A stretch of DNA of 64,000 nt, taken from Clostridia bacterium. GTDB lineage: Bacteria > Bacillota > Clostridia > Oscillospirales > Acutalibacteraceae. This document shows, piece by piece, positions 37,516-46,964 of the stretch (its first letter is position 1; the number at the start of each line of letters is the position of its first letter). The position numbers and the translations under genes are program-made. The DNA lies in contig JAFYGK010000022.1 in assembly GCA_017543285.1 (NCBI GenBank), positions 1 through 64,000 of the forward strand, read 5' to 3'. The notes beneath the pieces are model-generated. The model did not search any database. It saw only the letters and a program-made list of their open reading frames with translations, and was not told the origin of the DNA.

Positions 37516-37892
37516 ATAGACCCATCTCCATGAATAAAATATCGTTATAACGGCCGGTTTACCGTATAATTAATCTCTGAACCCTTTAATACAACATTAT
37601 ATACAAAATATCCGATTTGTCAAAAAATTATCTAACCCGCGATATTACAAATATTTAATATTTGATTTATTCTTCTGATATATTTTATGTGTACAATTGT
37701 CAAAAGAAACGGAAGATAGTCCGGTATCGGCGGCTTTTGAGCGGCGTTTGTTATTAATAAGTTTACAATTTAGAAAAAAACCTGTCAAGCATATTCCGCC
37801 TGCCGTGTTATCATTATTTAAGTAAAGATGCTATTATCCCGAAGCGTCACTTTTTTAAAAAATATTATTTGTTTCTATCGGAGGAAAGACTT
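37516..37892 (+). other. AT-rich intergenic region with three TGTCAA boxes
   Basis: No gene is visible in these 377 bases. The stretch contains TTTGTCAAA (37616-37624), ATTGTCAAAA (37696-37705) and TGTCAA (37783-37788), all on the plus strand. The first fits the Spo0A box TTTGTCRAA; any could also be poor -35 elements. GGAGGAAAG at the end is the ribosome binding site of the lipoprotein gene. Confidence 0.4.
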
Positions 37893-38846
37893 ATGTCAGG
37901 TAAAAGAATTATTGCTGTTATTTGTGCCGTTATCATGCTTGCATCCGTGATGGTTTCCTGCAAGAAAAATGAAAATGTGGATCTCACCGGCGGAAACGGT
38001 GTGAATATTACCGATGCCAACGGCTCCGGCGGCGATGCCAACAACGGCGGCGATGCTGCCAACAACGGTTCCGACGCAAACGGCTCCGACTCAAACGGCG
38101 GCGGCACGGCAAACAACGGTACAGTGCCTTCAAACAAAACTGTTCCCGTCATCATCGACGCAGAGCCCGATTACAGCAGCGTCAAGGTTGTTAATGCCAA
38201 TTCCGTAAGAAGCAACGCCTACATTACGACATCGTATTTCTCCGCAGACGAAACTTATTTCTATTATGTCGATAACGACAGCGAGAATATCTTCAAGGTA
38301 AAGATCGACGGCTCTGACACCCCCGTAAAACTGACCGACGCCAAGGTTTCCACCGTCGATGTAGCTGCCGACAACAAGCTGGTCTACACCATCAACATGG
38401 AGGCCGGAATGGATTCCAACTCCTTCACAATGGACAAAAACGGCAATAACGTTGTCGACAACCATGAGCTGCTCCTTGACTATTTCGGTCCTACCACCTA
38501 TACAAAGAACGGTAAAATCTATGAAAACCTCGGCATAAACGAGGGCTTTGACAAGAACGGCGTTTATGTACGCAATGAAAACCAGCTGGAAACAGAGGCG
38601 ACCCTGCTCGTCGAGGGTTATGTCGAATCCTTCTGCCTCGTTGACAACTACATCGTAATGTGCCTCAATTCCAGCGATGGCTACGCAGTTTACCGCACCG
38701 ATCTCAACGGTCAGAACATGGTGAAGCTGTTTGAAGCTCAGGCGTACAGAATTACAGTAGTAGGCAACATGATTTATTTCATCAACCTTACCGACGACGG
38801 ATATGTCCACCAGATCAGCGTTGATGACGTAAAAAAGGCTCAGTAA
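37893..38846 (+). CDS. Secreted lipoprotein with Asn/Gly-rich linker and DUF5050-like domain
   Basis: 317 residues from ATG 37893 (GGAGG eight bases upstream). A type II signal peptide ends in the lipobox M-V-S-C (Cys at about 25). An unusual low-complexity linker of N, G, D, S and A (about 33-80) follows, then a beta-rich domain with repeated ETYFYYVDNDSENIFKVKIDG-like blades, as in DUF5050 proteins. A surface protein, probably binding or sensing; no enzymatic motif is seen. Well expressed by the look of its ribosome binding site and codon use. Confidence 0.75.
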   Translation: MSGKRIIAVICAVIMLASVMVSCKKNENVDLTGGNGVNITDANGSGGDANNGGDAANNGSDANGSDSNGGGTANNGTVPSNKTVPVIIDAEPDYSSVKVVNANSVRSNAYITTSYFSADETYFYYVDNDSENIFKVKIDGSDTPVKLTDAKVSTVDVAADNKLVYTINMEAGMDSNSFTMDKNGNNVVDNHELLLDYFGPTTYTKNGKIYENLGINEGFDKNGVYVRNENQLETEATLLVEGYVESFCLVDNYIVMCLNSSDGYAVYRTDLNGQNMVKLFEAQAYRITVVGNMIYFINLTDDGYVHQISVDDVKKAQ

Positions 38847-38864
38847 ATAAGCAGTGATCAACCG

Positions 38865-38893
38865 GCGCTTCCCGAAAGGGAAGCGCTTTTTTA
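38865..38893 (+). terminator. Terminator of the lipoprotein gene
   Basis: GCGCTTCCC, GAAA tetraloop, GGGAAGCGC, then seven T. Textbook Rho-independent terminator. Confidence 0.92.
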
Positions 38894-39096
38894 TTGCGGC
38901 GGCAGCGTTTTTGCGGTTTTTGCTCTGACGCGCTGCGCTGCAAAAGATGTCCTCTCACGGCCGTCCGGCGGCAGACTCCTGCGGCGCGGCCGACGCGTGC
39001 TGCTGCTTTTTATGTATTATTGCGCCGGTGTTTTACCGATGCGCATTCCAAAAACCGTTTGCGTTATTATTTGTAAGTCGTCGTTGCTGTAAAAAG

Positions 39097-39128
39097 CAAA
39101 AAATGCAGCGTACAAAAAGCACGCTGCA
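39097..39128 (-). terminator. Terminator of the D,D-carboxypeptidase-like gene
   Basis: Minus strand TGCAGCGT and its complement ACGCTGCA around a nine-base loop, followed by TTTTTTG. The stretch 38894-39096 between the two terminators holds nothing I recognise. Confidence 0.8.
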
Positions 39129-39151
39129 TAAATAACGTCCGGCTCGGATTA

Positions 39152-40519
39152 TTATTTTTTATTTCTGCGGTTTTGCTCCTCCTGCTCACGGCGGAGCTTA
39201 TTCCTCGAAGTTCTGATAAAGTTTGAGATTATGGCGATCGTGATATAGATAACTATCAGTCCCGCAATAACAATTGCCGCTATCTTGAACCATGTCTGGC
39301 TGACTATGCCTCTTATTACCTCGAGAACATAAATATACTCGCTCTTGTTGAGTGACTGGCCCGCAAGCAGGCTGACCTCGCCGAGCGTCCTGTCCCTGTA
39401 TTTCACCGTCAGAGTACCGAGAACCTGTCCCTTTTTGACCGGAGCCGTCAGCGATTCCGGCAGATCGAACACATACTCAAGGTCACCCGACTGATTGATC
39501 TCGTTGGTGTTTATGTTTTTCGGCACGATCGCGGTAATGGAGGCTTCCGGTACGGCCTGTACCTTGTTGGCGTCGAGAGAATATTTAACCTCAACCTCGG
39601 TTATCGGAACGGTCTCGCTCAGGATCTGCTTTATTCTGAAGTTGTCAAACGCCCATGTATAAAGGTTCTTTGCGTCCAGAAAGGCCGAATTGTCTTCTAA
39701 TCTTTCGCCGTTTTCATCCTTGATCGGGCCGTTCATTGTTATCAGCATATAGTTGTAACCGCTTCTGGTCGCCGTAGAAGCAAAATTCCTGCCCTTTGAG
39801 GGAGAGTATCCGTATTTAATGCCTCTGACCGGACTGTAGGAATAATCCGTGCTCTTGAGCATCATGGATATATTGGTCTTGATCTTTCTCTCCTTCTGAT
39901 TGTCGGCGGCTGGTATTTCATAGCTTGTCTGACAGCTTATATCATAAAAATTCGGCAGGGTTCTCGCGTATTCGATTATCTTTCGCATGTCGCTGCATGT
40001 GGTAAACTGTCCCTCATCGTCGACGCCGTGAACGTCTGTAAAATTGGTGTCGGTGCAGCCCAGCCTCTTTGCGAAATCATTCATCTTTTCCACAAAGGCC
40101 TCTTCACTCGAGGCAATATGCTCGGCAATAACTATGCAGCAGTCATTTGCAGAGGAAATTAGTATCGACGAAAGCATATCCCTCATGGTGAACCTTTCTC
40201 CCTCTTCGATACCCGAGCCGTAGCCGCCTAAACTCGCGCTTGTGACGGCATTTTTGGATACGGTGAGCACGGTCATGTCAATATCGTCGGTCTCCTCTAT
40301 GGCAATAGCTGCTGTGACGATTTTATTGAATGCAATGGTCGGCTGCTTTTTGTCGATATTTTTTTCATACATTACGGTGTCCGTATCGGTATTGATAAGA
40401 AGAGCGGATTCGGACATCACATCAAAATCCGTCTCCTTTTCGGCCGCAATGACCGGGAGGCAGACAGAGCACAGGAATAATATTGCCGCAATAGCGCAAA
40501 TGGTTTTCTTTATCATCAT
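39152..40519 (-). CDS. DacF-like penicillin-binding protein lacking the catalytic serine
   Basis: 455 residues: signal peptide (1-25), an S11 D,D-carboxypeptidase-like domain (about 30-280), a C-terminal beta domain (about 290-390), a membrane helix (about 413-435) and a basic tail. The S11 SxxK motif should read P-A-S-x-T-K; here it is P-T-I-A-F-N-K, so serine is alanine. SxN is kept (SSAND), but KTG is K-Y-G. It is therefore probably not a working peptidase. It may bind peptidoglycan or regulate another enzyme. Start chosen at the first ATG before the signal peptide; the next ATG is one codon on. Confidence 0.85.
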   Translation of the reverse strand: MMIKKTICAIAAILFLCSVCLPVIAAEKETDFDVMSESALLINTDTDTVMYEKNIDKKQPTIAFNKIVTAAIAIEETDDIDMTVLTVSKNAVTSASLGGYGSGIEEGERFTMRDMLSSILISSANDCCIVIAEHIASSEEAFVEKMNDFAKRLGCTDTNFTDVHGVDDEGQFTTCSDMRKIIEYARTLPNFYDISCQTSYEIPAADNQKERKIKTNISMMLKSTDYSYSPVRGIKYGYSPSKGRNFASTATRSGYNYMLITMNGPIKDENGERLEDNSAFLDAKNLYTWAFDNFRIKQILSETVPITEVEVKYSLDANKVQAVPEASITAIVPKNINTNEINQSGDLEYVFDLPESLTAPVKKGQVLGTLTVKYRDRTLGEVSLLAGQSLNKSEYIYVLEVIRGIVSQTWFKIAAIVIAGLIVIYITIAIISNFIRTSRNKLRREQEEQNRRNKK

Positions 40520-40716
40520 ATTCTCCGAATTATCTGGTTTTTCGTCCGGTCGCTTTCCGGACGCAGCTTTTTATGCTATACTATAGGATAGAGGACAGAG
40601 CTGTTACCGATATTATTATACCAGTATTTCGCTCGTTTGAGAAGACCCGCGTAAAACATCACAAAATCTTCAGCTTTCCGTTCCGGAAGTATTGATCAGC
40701 CCAAGGAGCCGCAGCC

Positions 40717-41865
40717 ATGATCAAATTATTGCACACATCCGACTGGCATCTGGGAAAAATAATATACGGACGTTCGCTGCTCGACGATCAGAGGCGTTTT
40801 ATTTTCGATTTCTTTTTGCCGCTCGTCGCCGAGGAAAAGCCTGACGCCGTAATAATAGCCGGCGACATATACGACAAAAAAATAGCGCCTCCCGACGCTA
40901 TCAGGCTTTTTGACGACGCGCTGACAGCTCTCTGTCTGGATTGCAAAACCCGTGTTTTTATCATTTCCGGCAATCACGACTCTGGAGACCGCATGGCAAT
41001 AGGAGGCGCTCTTTTGTCGAAAATTGGCCTGCACATTTCGCTCAGGCTTCAGCCGCCCGAACCGGTCACTGTTGAAAAGGACGGAAAAATGGCAGACATA
41101 TGGCCGATACCATATTTCGAGCCTATTGATATGAGAGAAATGCTCTGCAGCGAAAATATAAAGAGCTTTGAGGACGGATACCGGGAATACATAAATCTTA
41201 TAGAGAAGAAAATGGACAGGCGCCGGGTCAATATAGCTGTGGCACACTGCTTTGTCAAAGGCTCCTGCGTTTGCGAAAGCGAATCGCCGTCGTATATCGG
41301 CGGCGCCGGCGAAATACCCCGCGAGCTGTTTTCCGCCTTTGACTATACGGCGCTCGGGCATCTTCATTCGCCCCAGGGCGCCGACAACGTCTTTTACTCC
41401 GGCTCACCGCTGAAATACTCCTTTGACGAGCAGCACCAGACCAAGGCGATCCTTGCAATAGAGATAGACGACGAAGTCAGCATCCGCCGCATTGAGGTAA
41501 AACAGCCGCACGATATGAGGGTGCTTTCGGGTAAATTTAACGACCTCCTTGAGCTGCTGAAAAAATGCGAGGATAAAAGCGACTATCTGTTTGTTTCCCT
41601 TACCGACGAGGCGCCGGTTTTTGAGCCTATGGCGCGCCTGCGCGAATATTATCCCAATCTGCTGCACATAGACAACCGCTGGATAAATACAAAATCGGCC
41701 GCAGGCGACGATGATTTCAGGCTCCGCATGAGGCAAAGCCGTGTCAGCGATGAAACGGTCTTTTCGGAGTTTCTGCGTCAGATATGCTCGGTCGAACCGA
41801 CCGAAGAGGATCTTGAGCTTTTCGCCGAGCTGCTAAAGGACAGCGGCGAGGCCGACCGGATTTAA
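40717..41865 (+). CDS. sbcD: Exonuclease SbcD (Mre11-type nuclease)
   Basis: 382 residues. Metallophosphoesterase motifs are LHTSDWHLGK (about 5-14), AGDIYDK, SGNHDSGDR (about 86-94), AVAHCF (about 170) and GHLHSPQ (about 220), with the C-terminal SbcD cap after it. With SbcC it cuts hairpins and protein-blocked ends. AAGGAG precedes the ATG; sbcC begins 14 bases after its stop. Confidence 0.96.
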   Translation: MIKLLHTSDWHLGKIIYGRSLLDDQRRFIFDFFLPLVAEEKPDAVIIAGDIYDKKIAPPDAIRLFDDALTALCLDCKTRVFIISGNHDSGDRMAIGGALLSKIGLHISLRLQPPEPVTVEKDGKMADIWPIPYFEPIDMREMLCSENIKSFEDGYREYINLIEKKMDRRRVNIAVAHCFVKGSCVCESESPSYIGGAGEIPRELFSAFDYTALGHLHSPQGADNVFYSGSPLKYSFDEQHQTKAILAIEIDDEVSIRRIEVKQPHDMRVLSGKFNDLLELLKKCEDKSDYLFVSLTDEAPVFEPMARLREYYPNLLHIDNRWINTKSAAGDDDFRLRMRQSRVSDETVFSEFLRQICSVEPTEEDLELFAELLKDSGEADRI

Positions 41866-41878
41866 CGGGGGAAGGCAA

Positions 41879-44800
41879 ATGAAACCGCTAAAACTTGAAA
41901 TGCAGTGCTTCGGCTCCTTTTACGAAAGCTGTGAAATAAATTTTGAGGAGCTGAGCAGAAACAGAATATTTCTTATAACGGGACGCACCGGAAGCGGAAA
42001 AACCACTATACTCGACGCAATGTGCTGTGCGCTCTACGGAAGCGCGACAGGAGAAGGACGTCAGTGGGAACTTATGCGCAGCATGATCGCTCCGGAAAAC
42101 AAACCGACCTTCGTGAATTTTACATTTTCCATAGGCAATAAGCTCTACCGGTTCGAGCGGACAATGCAGATCAAGGAGCGAAAAAGAGGCGGCGAAAAAA
42201 TAAAATCAGCCGAAACTCAAGCCGCCGCCTTTGAATTTGCCGACGGCGAATGGAGCATGATCGCCAAAAATCCGCGTGAAGTCCAGCAGGCGGCCCAGCG
42301 GCTTCTCGGCTTCACCAGAGAACAGTTTGTCCAGATAATCATACTGCCTCAGGGTGAATTCAAAAAACTGCTGCTTGCGAACTCCAAGGAAAAGAGCGTT
42401 ATTCTTGAAAGCCTCTTTTTAGCCTCGCGCTGGAAGGATATTGCCGGTGCTGCCGCGTTAAAAAGCCGGCAGCTCAACGAATCGCTTCTCGCAATGCGCA
42501 GCGAATACACTGCTCTGCTCGGCTCCTTTGGCTGTTTGGCGTCAGACGACCTCGACAAAAAAATAACCGAAAGCGCGCAAAACGAAGCGTCGCTTCTAAG
42601 CGATATAGAAAAAACCGAAGGTCAGCTTTCCGAGGCGGAAAAGGAGCTTGAAAAAATGCGTTCGCTGTCCGACGCCTTTTTACAGCTTGATAAATGGCAG
42701 AGGACGGTAAAGGAACTTGAAGAAAAACAGGCCCAGATCGACTCTCTGCGCTGCGATACGGAGAAAAGCGAGAAGCTGCTTTCGCTGCTGCCGTTCTTTG
42801 ACAGAATGAACGGCGCTCTGCTAAGGCATAAGCAGCAAAAGGAATCAAGCAAAAGACTTGCGGAGCAAAAGGAAAGAGCTCAGGTATTCCTGAACGCCCG
42901 CAGGCAGAAATACGACGCGCTGCCCGCCATGAGAAAGCAGGCGGAGGAAATGCAGCTCATGGCAAAGGCTCTCAGCGAGCAAATCGAAAAGGCCAAAAGG
43001 CTTGATTACGCCAAAAATGAGCACAGAATTTTACTTGAGCGGCTCGAAAAAATCAAAAGCGAAGAGATCTCGCTCACCTGTGATCTGGATGACGCAAGGG
43101 AGAGATACAAAAAAGGCGAGCAGATATGGCGTGACACACTGGAGCAGATCGGCCGCATGCCCGAGCTGTCGGAAGGCATAAGACATATGCAGTCGGCCGC
43201 CGACGACCTCGACCGGTTGAAAAAACAGGAACATGAGCTCAGCCGTGTATATCAGATAAAACTCATCTGCGACGAAAACGCAAAAAAGGCTCACGCCAAA
43301 TATGACAGCATGAGAAGAAACGCTGAGTTTTTGCGTGATATGTTTTCACAAAACAGCGCTTATGCCCTTTCCTCCAGACTGAGCGACGGAAGTCCCTGCC
43401 CGGTCTGCGGCTCTGCCGAGCATCCCCATCCGGCAAAAAAGCCGCAGGATTCTCCGTCGGCTCAGGACGTCAAACAGGCCGAGGAGAGCGCAAGCAACAG
43501 CTTTGACGAGCTGCAAATGGCGGTTTCCGGGCAGAACAAGGCCGCCTCCGATTATTCGGCTGTATTCGGTCTCGTTCAGGAACTTAGAGACCGGTGTAAA
43601 AAATACAAAGAATCATCCGAATACTATCGCGCTCATTCCGGGCAAATGCAGGAGGAATACAACCGGCTGGACAAAATGCAGTCTCAGCGCGGAATAATCG
43701 AAGAACGAAGGCAAAAGCTCAATTCGGAAATAAAGGATATGGAAAACAGGCTGGCGCTGCTTCAGAGCAGGAAGCTGACTGTTTCGGCGGAGGAAAGGTC
43801 AAAGCAGGACCAGATCGCCCTGATAACCGAAAGCGTCGGCGGCGAAAAGACCGCCGCTCAGCTTGAGGATGAACTTTTGCGGCTGAATGAGGAAATTAAA
43901 AAAACAGAGGCAGGCCTCGAAGCCGTACAGGATGGGTTTTTCAAGGCCGACAGAGAACTGACCCGTATCTCCGAGCAGCTTGCTTCCTCCCGAAATGCAG
44001 AAGAGGAAAAACGCGCCGCGTTCGAGGAAGCATCCCTTGAATTCAGCGGACGGCTTAAGGATTCCGGTCTGGAGCTGCGGGAAGGGATTTTCGACGGGCT
44101 GCCCGATCGCGAGCAGCTTGACCGTCGAAAAAACGCCGTCTCGCAGTTTGAAATGCAGCTTCACACGGCAAGACAGAACTTCTCCGACTGCCAATTGCGC
44201 ACAAAGGGACGGGAAAAGCCTGCTTTGCATGAATATCTGCAGCGTAAGGACAGCCTTTCCGACAGGCTGTCACAGATGAAAATATCTTTAGGAAGGCTGC
44301 AAAGCGAGCTTGGAAACATGAGATCATGCGCCGAAAGGGCGAAAAATCTCGACCGGCAGATGGTCGAAAAGGACAGGCTTTATTCAAATGTCAGCCGTAT
44401 TTCCGGTTTCCTTAGCGGAAAAAACAGCTTTAATACTCCAATACACCAGTTTGTTCTCGGTATAATGCTTGAAAACATCGTGCAATACGCAAATGTATAT
44501 CTCGACCGTTTCAGCCGCGGCAAGTACAGTCTTGTGCGCGTGGACAGGGAGGGCGGTCACGGCTACAAGGGAATGGAGCTCGACGTTATAGACAGTTACA
44601 TCGGAGGCTCCCGCGATGTAAAAACCCTTTCGGGCGGCGAGATTTTTATTACATCCCTGTCTTTGGCATTCGGTCTGTCCGACGCCGTGCAAAGCTTTGC
44701 CGGAGGAATACGCGTCGATTCGCTCTTTATTGACGAAGGCTTCGGCTCGCTCGACCCCGAAACGCTTGATACTGCCATGCGGGCGCTGAACGATATTCTG

Positions 44801-44920
44801 AAATCGGACAGGATCATCGGACTCATATCGCATGTCGAACAACTCAGGGATTCCATCGCGGCTCGTATCGAGGTGACAAAATCCGACAACGGCTCGGCAA
44901 GAATCAGAATAACGGCATAG
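41879..44920 (+). CDS. sbcC: Exonuclease SbcC (Rad50-type ATPase)
   Basis: 1013 residues: N-terminal ATPase half with Walker A GRTGSGKTT (about 35-43), two long coiled coils (about 190-510 and 540-860) around a zinc hook C-P-V-C-G (about 506), and a C-terminal half with signature SGGEIF and Walker B SLFIDEGFGSLD (about 950). The helical arms are rich in K, E and Q as expected. Forms the SbcCD complex that processes DNA ends. Ends at a strong terminator. Confidence 0.96.
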   Translation: MKPLKLEMQCFGSFYESCEINFEELSRNRIFLITGRTGSGKTTILDAMCCALYGSATGEGRQWELMRSMIAPENKPTFVNFTFSIGNKLYRFERTMQIKERKRGGEKIKSAETQAAAFEFADGEWSMIAKNPREVQQAAQRLLGFTREQFVQIIILPQGEFKKLLLANSKEKSVILESLFLASRWKDIAGAAALKSRQLNESLLAMRSEYTALLGSFGCLASDDLDKKITESAQNEASLLSDIEKTEGQLSEAEKELEKMRSLSDAFLQLDKWQRTVKELEEKQAQIDSLRCDTEKSEKLLSLLPFFDRMNGALLRHKQQKESSKRLAEQKERAQVFLNARRQKYDALPAMRKQAEEMQLMAKALSEQIEKAKRLDYAKNEHRILLERLEKIKSEEISLTCDLDDARERYKKGEQIWRDTLEQIGRMPELSEGIRHMQSAADDLDRLKKQEHELSRVYQIKLICDENAKKAHAKYDSMRRNAEFLRDMFSQNSAYALSSRLSDGSPCPVCGSAEHPHPAKKPQDSPSAQDVKQAEESASNSFDELQMAVSGQNKAASDYSAVFGLVQELRDRCKKYKESSEYYRAHSGQMQEEYNRLDKMQSQRGIIEERRQKLNSEIKDMENRLALLQSRKLTVSAEERSKQDQIALITESVGGEKTAAQLEDELLRLNEEIKKTEAGLEAVQDGFFKADRELTRISEQLASSRNAEEEKRAAFEEASLEFSGRLKDSGLELREGIFDGLPDREQLDRRKNAVSQFEMQLHTARQNFSDCQLRTKGREKPALHEYLQRKDSLSDRLSQMKISLGRLQSELGNMRSCAERAKNLDRQMVEKDRLYSNVSRISGFLSGKNSFNTPIHQFVLGIMLENIVQYANVYLDRFSRGKYSLVRVDREGGHGYKGMELDVIDSYIGGSRDVKTLSGGEIFITSLSLAFGLSDAVQSFAGGIRVDSLFIDEGFGSLDPETLDTAMRALNDILKSDRIIGLISHVEQLRDSIAARIEVTKSDNGSARIRITA

Positions 44921-44945
44921 CGCGGATAAATCCGGACACAAAAAA

Positions 44946-44981
44946 CACCCTGTACCGTAAAGGTGCAGGGTGCGGTTTTTT
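44946..44981. terminator. Bidirectional terminator between sbcC and the BY-kinase gene
   Basis: CACCCTGTACC pairs with GGTGCAGGGTG with one mismatch, GTAA-containing loop, T-runs on both strands. The two operons converge here. Confidence 0.85.
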
Positions 44982-44986
44982 ACCTG

Positions 44987-45700
44987 TCAGTCGTTTCCGT
45001 ATCTGTAGCCGTATCCGTATCTGTAGTAGTAGCTGTTTCTGTGATCGCCGACCTTGATGTTGTTCATGACAACGCCGATTATGTTGGCGTTTACCATGTT
45101 AAGGTTTTTGATGGAAAGCTCCAGCGAGGTCATATCGACTATGCCGGCGGAAACTACCAGCAGCACGCTGTCGGCATACTTTGAAAGTATCGCTGCGTCG
45201 GCCAGGGCAAGCACCGGGGGAGTATCCAGAATTATGATGTCATATTTTGTTCTGAGATATTCGATAAGCTGTCTGAGCGCCTCGCTCCTGAGCAGCTCGG
45301 TCGGGTTGGGCGGACGAATTCCGCAGGGCAGAAGGAAAAGATTATCCCTGTCGGTCGGCTTTATGGCGTCCTCTATCTTGCTCTTACCGGTCAGAACGGT
45401 GGTTACGCCCGTTGTCGAAGGAACGTTGAAGATCCTGTGCTGTACAGGCTTTCTCAGGTCGAGGTCCACAATAAGAACACGCTTGTCCGACTGCGCAAAG
45501 GCAACGCCCAGATTTGAAATGGTTGTGGATTTTCCTTCCGCCTGAAGAGAACTTGTAATCAGGATAACCTGCTGTTTCTGGTCTATTCCGTAAAAATCAA
45601 GATTGGTTTGAAGCATGCTGTATGCTTCCATGCTCGCGCTGTCCAGCCTGAGCTTATAGTATTCACGCTGTTTTCTTTTTCCTCTTTTGGCTTTGTTCAT
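44987..45700 (-). CDS. Capsule/exopolysaccharide tyrosine kinase (CpsD/CapB type)
   Basis: 237-residue cytoplasmic BY-kinase. Walker A is SSLQAEGKSTTISNLG (about 50-65), Walker A' is VLIVDLDLRKP and Walker B is IIILDTPP (about 155). The C-terminal tail is rich in tyrosine (YYYRYGYGYRYG), the autophosphorylation cluster. In Gram-positive bacteria it works with a separate Wzz-like membrane activator, which is the gene 15 bases upstream. No glycosyltransferases are in the window, so the polymer it controls is unknown. Confidence 0.93.
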   Translation of the reverse strand: MNKAKRGKRKQREYYKLRLDSASMEAYSMLQTNLDFYGIDQKQQVILITSSLQAEGKSTTISNLGVAFAQSDKRVLIVDLDLRKPVQHRIFNVPSTTGVTTVLTGKSKIEDAIKPTDRDNLFLLPCGIRPPNPTELLRSEALRQLIEYLRTKYDIIILDTPPVLALADAAILSKYADSVLLVVSAGIVDMTSLELSIKNLNMVNANIIGVVMNNIKVGDHRNSYYYRYGYGYRYGND

Positions 45701-45715
45701 AACATTTGCCGCGGA

Positions 45716-46714
45716 TCAGGAGTTACTCTCCGCGCCCTCCTTTCCGTCATATCCGGAGGTGATATCCTCAAAGTCGGTCCTGGATAATAATTCATCTGCT
45801 TCGTTGAGATATCTCTGGATTATATCGTCGGTATCGCTGAAGTCGGTCTCCGAAATCGCCGTACCACCGAACCCTTCGGTCGTTTCAGGAACGCCGACGT
45901 CCGCAGAAGCAGCAAACGGTTTCTGATCAATGGATATTTCTTTCTCCGTTTCCTTCGGTATTTCACGGATTATCGTGGTCTGATTCTTGCCGTCTGCCCC
46001 GTTGGACTGCCCGACCTTGCTCTGCACCTGCATCTTATCAAATTCGGGAATAACACCGAGAACGGGAATATCAAAATTGGATTCAAAATCCTCAACCGAT
46101 TTTATCGCCTTATCAAGCATAAGGATCAGATAAAGCAATCCCACGCCGAGGAAGAACCCGACAAATCCTCCGAACAGCATAATCGAACGCACATCAGGTG
46201 CAACCGGTTTGTTCGGCACCTTCGCATGGTCTATTATTTCCACGTTGTCCATGTCGTAGTATTCTTTTATGGTGGATTTAAGCTGCTCTGCAATATACTC
46301 GGCAGCCTTGTAGCAGACCATCGGATCGCCGTTTTTCACCGTAATGGTAAAACCTCTGGAATTCCCCTGCGAGGCAACCGAAACCTTATTTACCGAAATG
46401 GAACCGAGCTTATCCTTTGCAAGCTCGGCGTTGACGTTTTCAATAAGGGTGCGGCTGGTCGCAAAAAGACGATAGTCGGCGATAAGAGAGTTTATAAGTG
46501 AAACATCAGAGCTGGTGACCTGCTCGTTTTTGTTTGCATCGCTTTTACTGTTGGCAAAAATGAGAACCGAAGCCGAATACTCCCTGTCCATAAAGGTGGT
46601 CGCGCCGTATGCCAGACCCAGACCGATTATGGTCGTAATGACGACAATCCACCATTTTTCCCTGATAAGATTGCCTATCCTCCGCATCAGGTTTTCAACT
46701 TTTTTATCACGCAT
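45716..46714 (-). CDS. Wzz/CapA-type polysaccharide chain-length and kinase-activator protein
   Basis: 332 residues from ATG 46714 (GGAG upstream; the frame extends 23 codons further with no ribosome binding site). Membrane helix 1 (about 19-40), extracytoplasmic Wzz domain (about 45-155), membrane helix 2 (about 167-190) after the P-x-x-P-x-x-P stretch PNKPVAPD. A long acidic cytoplasmic tail (about 200-332) is unusual: CapA-type proteins usually end soon after helix 2. It probably activates the downstream BY-kinase. Confidence 0.9.
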   Translation of the reverse strand: MRDKKVENLMRRIGNLIREKWWIVVITTIIGLGLAYGATTFMDREYSASVLIFANSKSDANKNEQVTSSDVSLINSLIADYRLFATSRTLIENVNAELAKDKLGSISVNKVSVASQGNSRGFTITVKNGDPMVCYKAAEYIAEQLKSTIKEYYDMDNVEIIDHAKVPNKPVAPDVRSIMLFGGFVGFFLGVGLLYLILMLDKAIKSVEDFESNFDIPVLGVIPEFDKMQVQSKVGQSNGADGKNQTTIIREIPKETEKEISIDQKPFAASADVGVPETTEGFGGTAISETDFSDTDDIIQRYLNEADELLSRTDFEDITSGYDGKEGAESNS

Positions 46715-46806
46715 CTGCCCTTCGCTCCTTGAAAAATTCCTGATATAAATTACATATGATACTGAAAGCCCGCAACGCAGCATGTATTTACACAGAACTA
46801 ATATAA

Positions 46807-46835
46807 ATAATACATGTAATCCATGAAAAAGTCAA
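46807..46835 (-). promoter_or_regulatory. Promoter of the Wzz/BY-kinase operon
   Basis: Minus strand TTGACT (46830-46835), 17-base spacer, TATTAT (46807-46812). Confidence 0.7.
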
Positions 46836-46901
46836 TGCCTTGTTGCTTTTTTATGATTGCCGATAAAAAACAAAAATCATCAGCATAAGCCAGGGCATTT
46901 G

Positions 46902-46930
46902 TAGACAAGCAGGCTCTTTTGCTGTATAAT
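46902..46930 (+). promoter_or_regulatory. Promoter of the YfbR-like gene
   Basis: TAGACA (46902-46907), 17-base spacer, TATAAT (46925-46930), divergent from the polysaccharide operon promoter. Confidence 0.7.
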
Positions 46931-46964
46931 TTTGAAAAGGGAAATAATCATGAGGAGTACAAAA

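Noticed and set aside
38014..38140. Repeat-rich AACGGC stretch as possible CRISPR or tandem repeat
   Set aside because: The repeated AACGGC/GGCGGC units encode the Asn/Gly-rich linker of the lipoprotein; no spacer structure is present.
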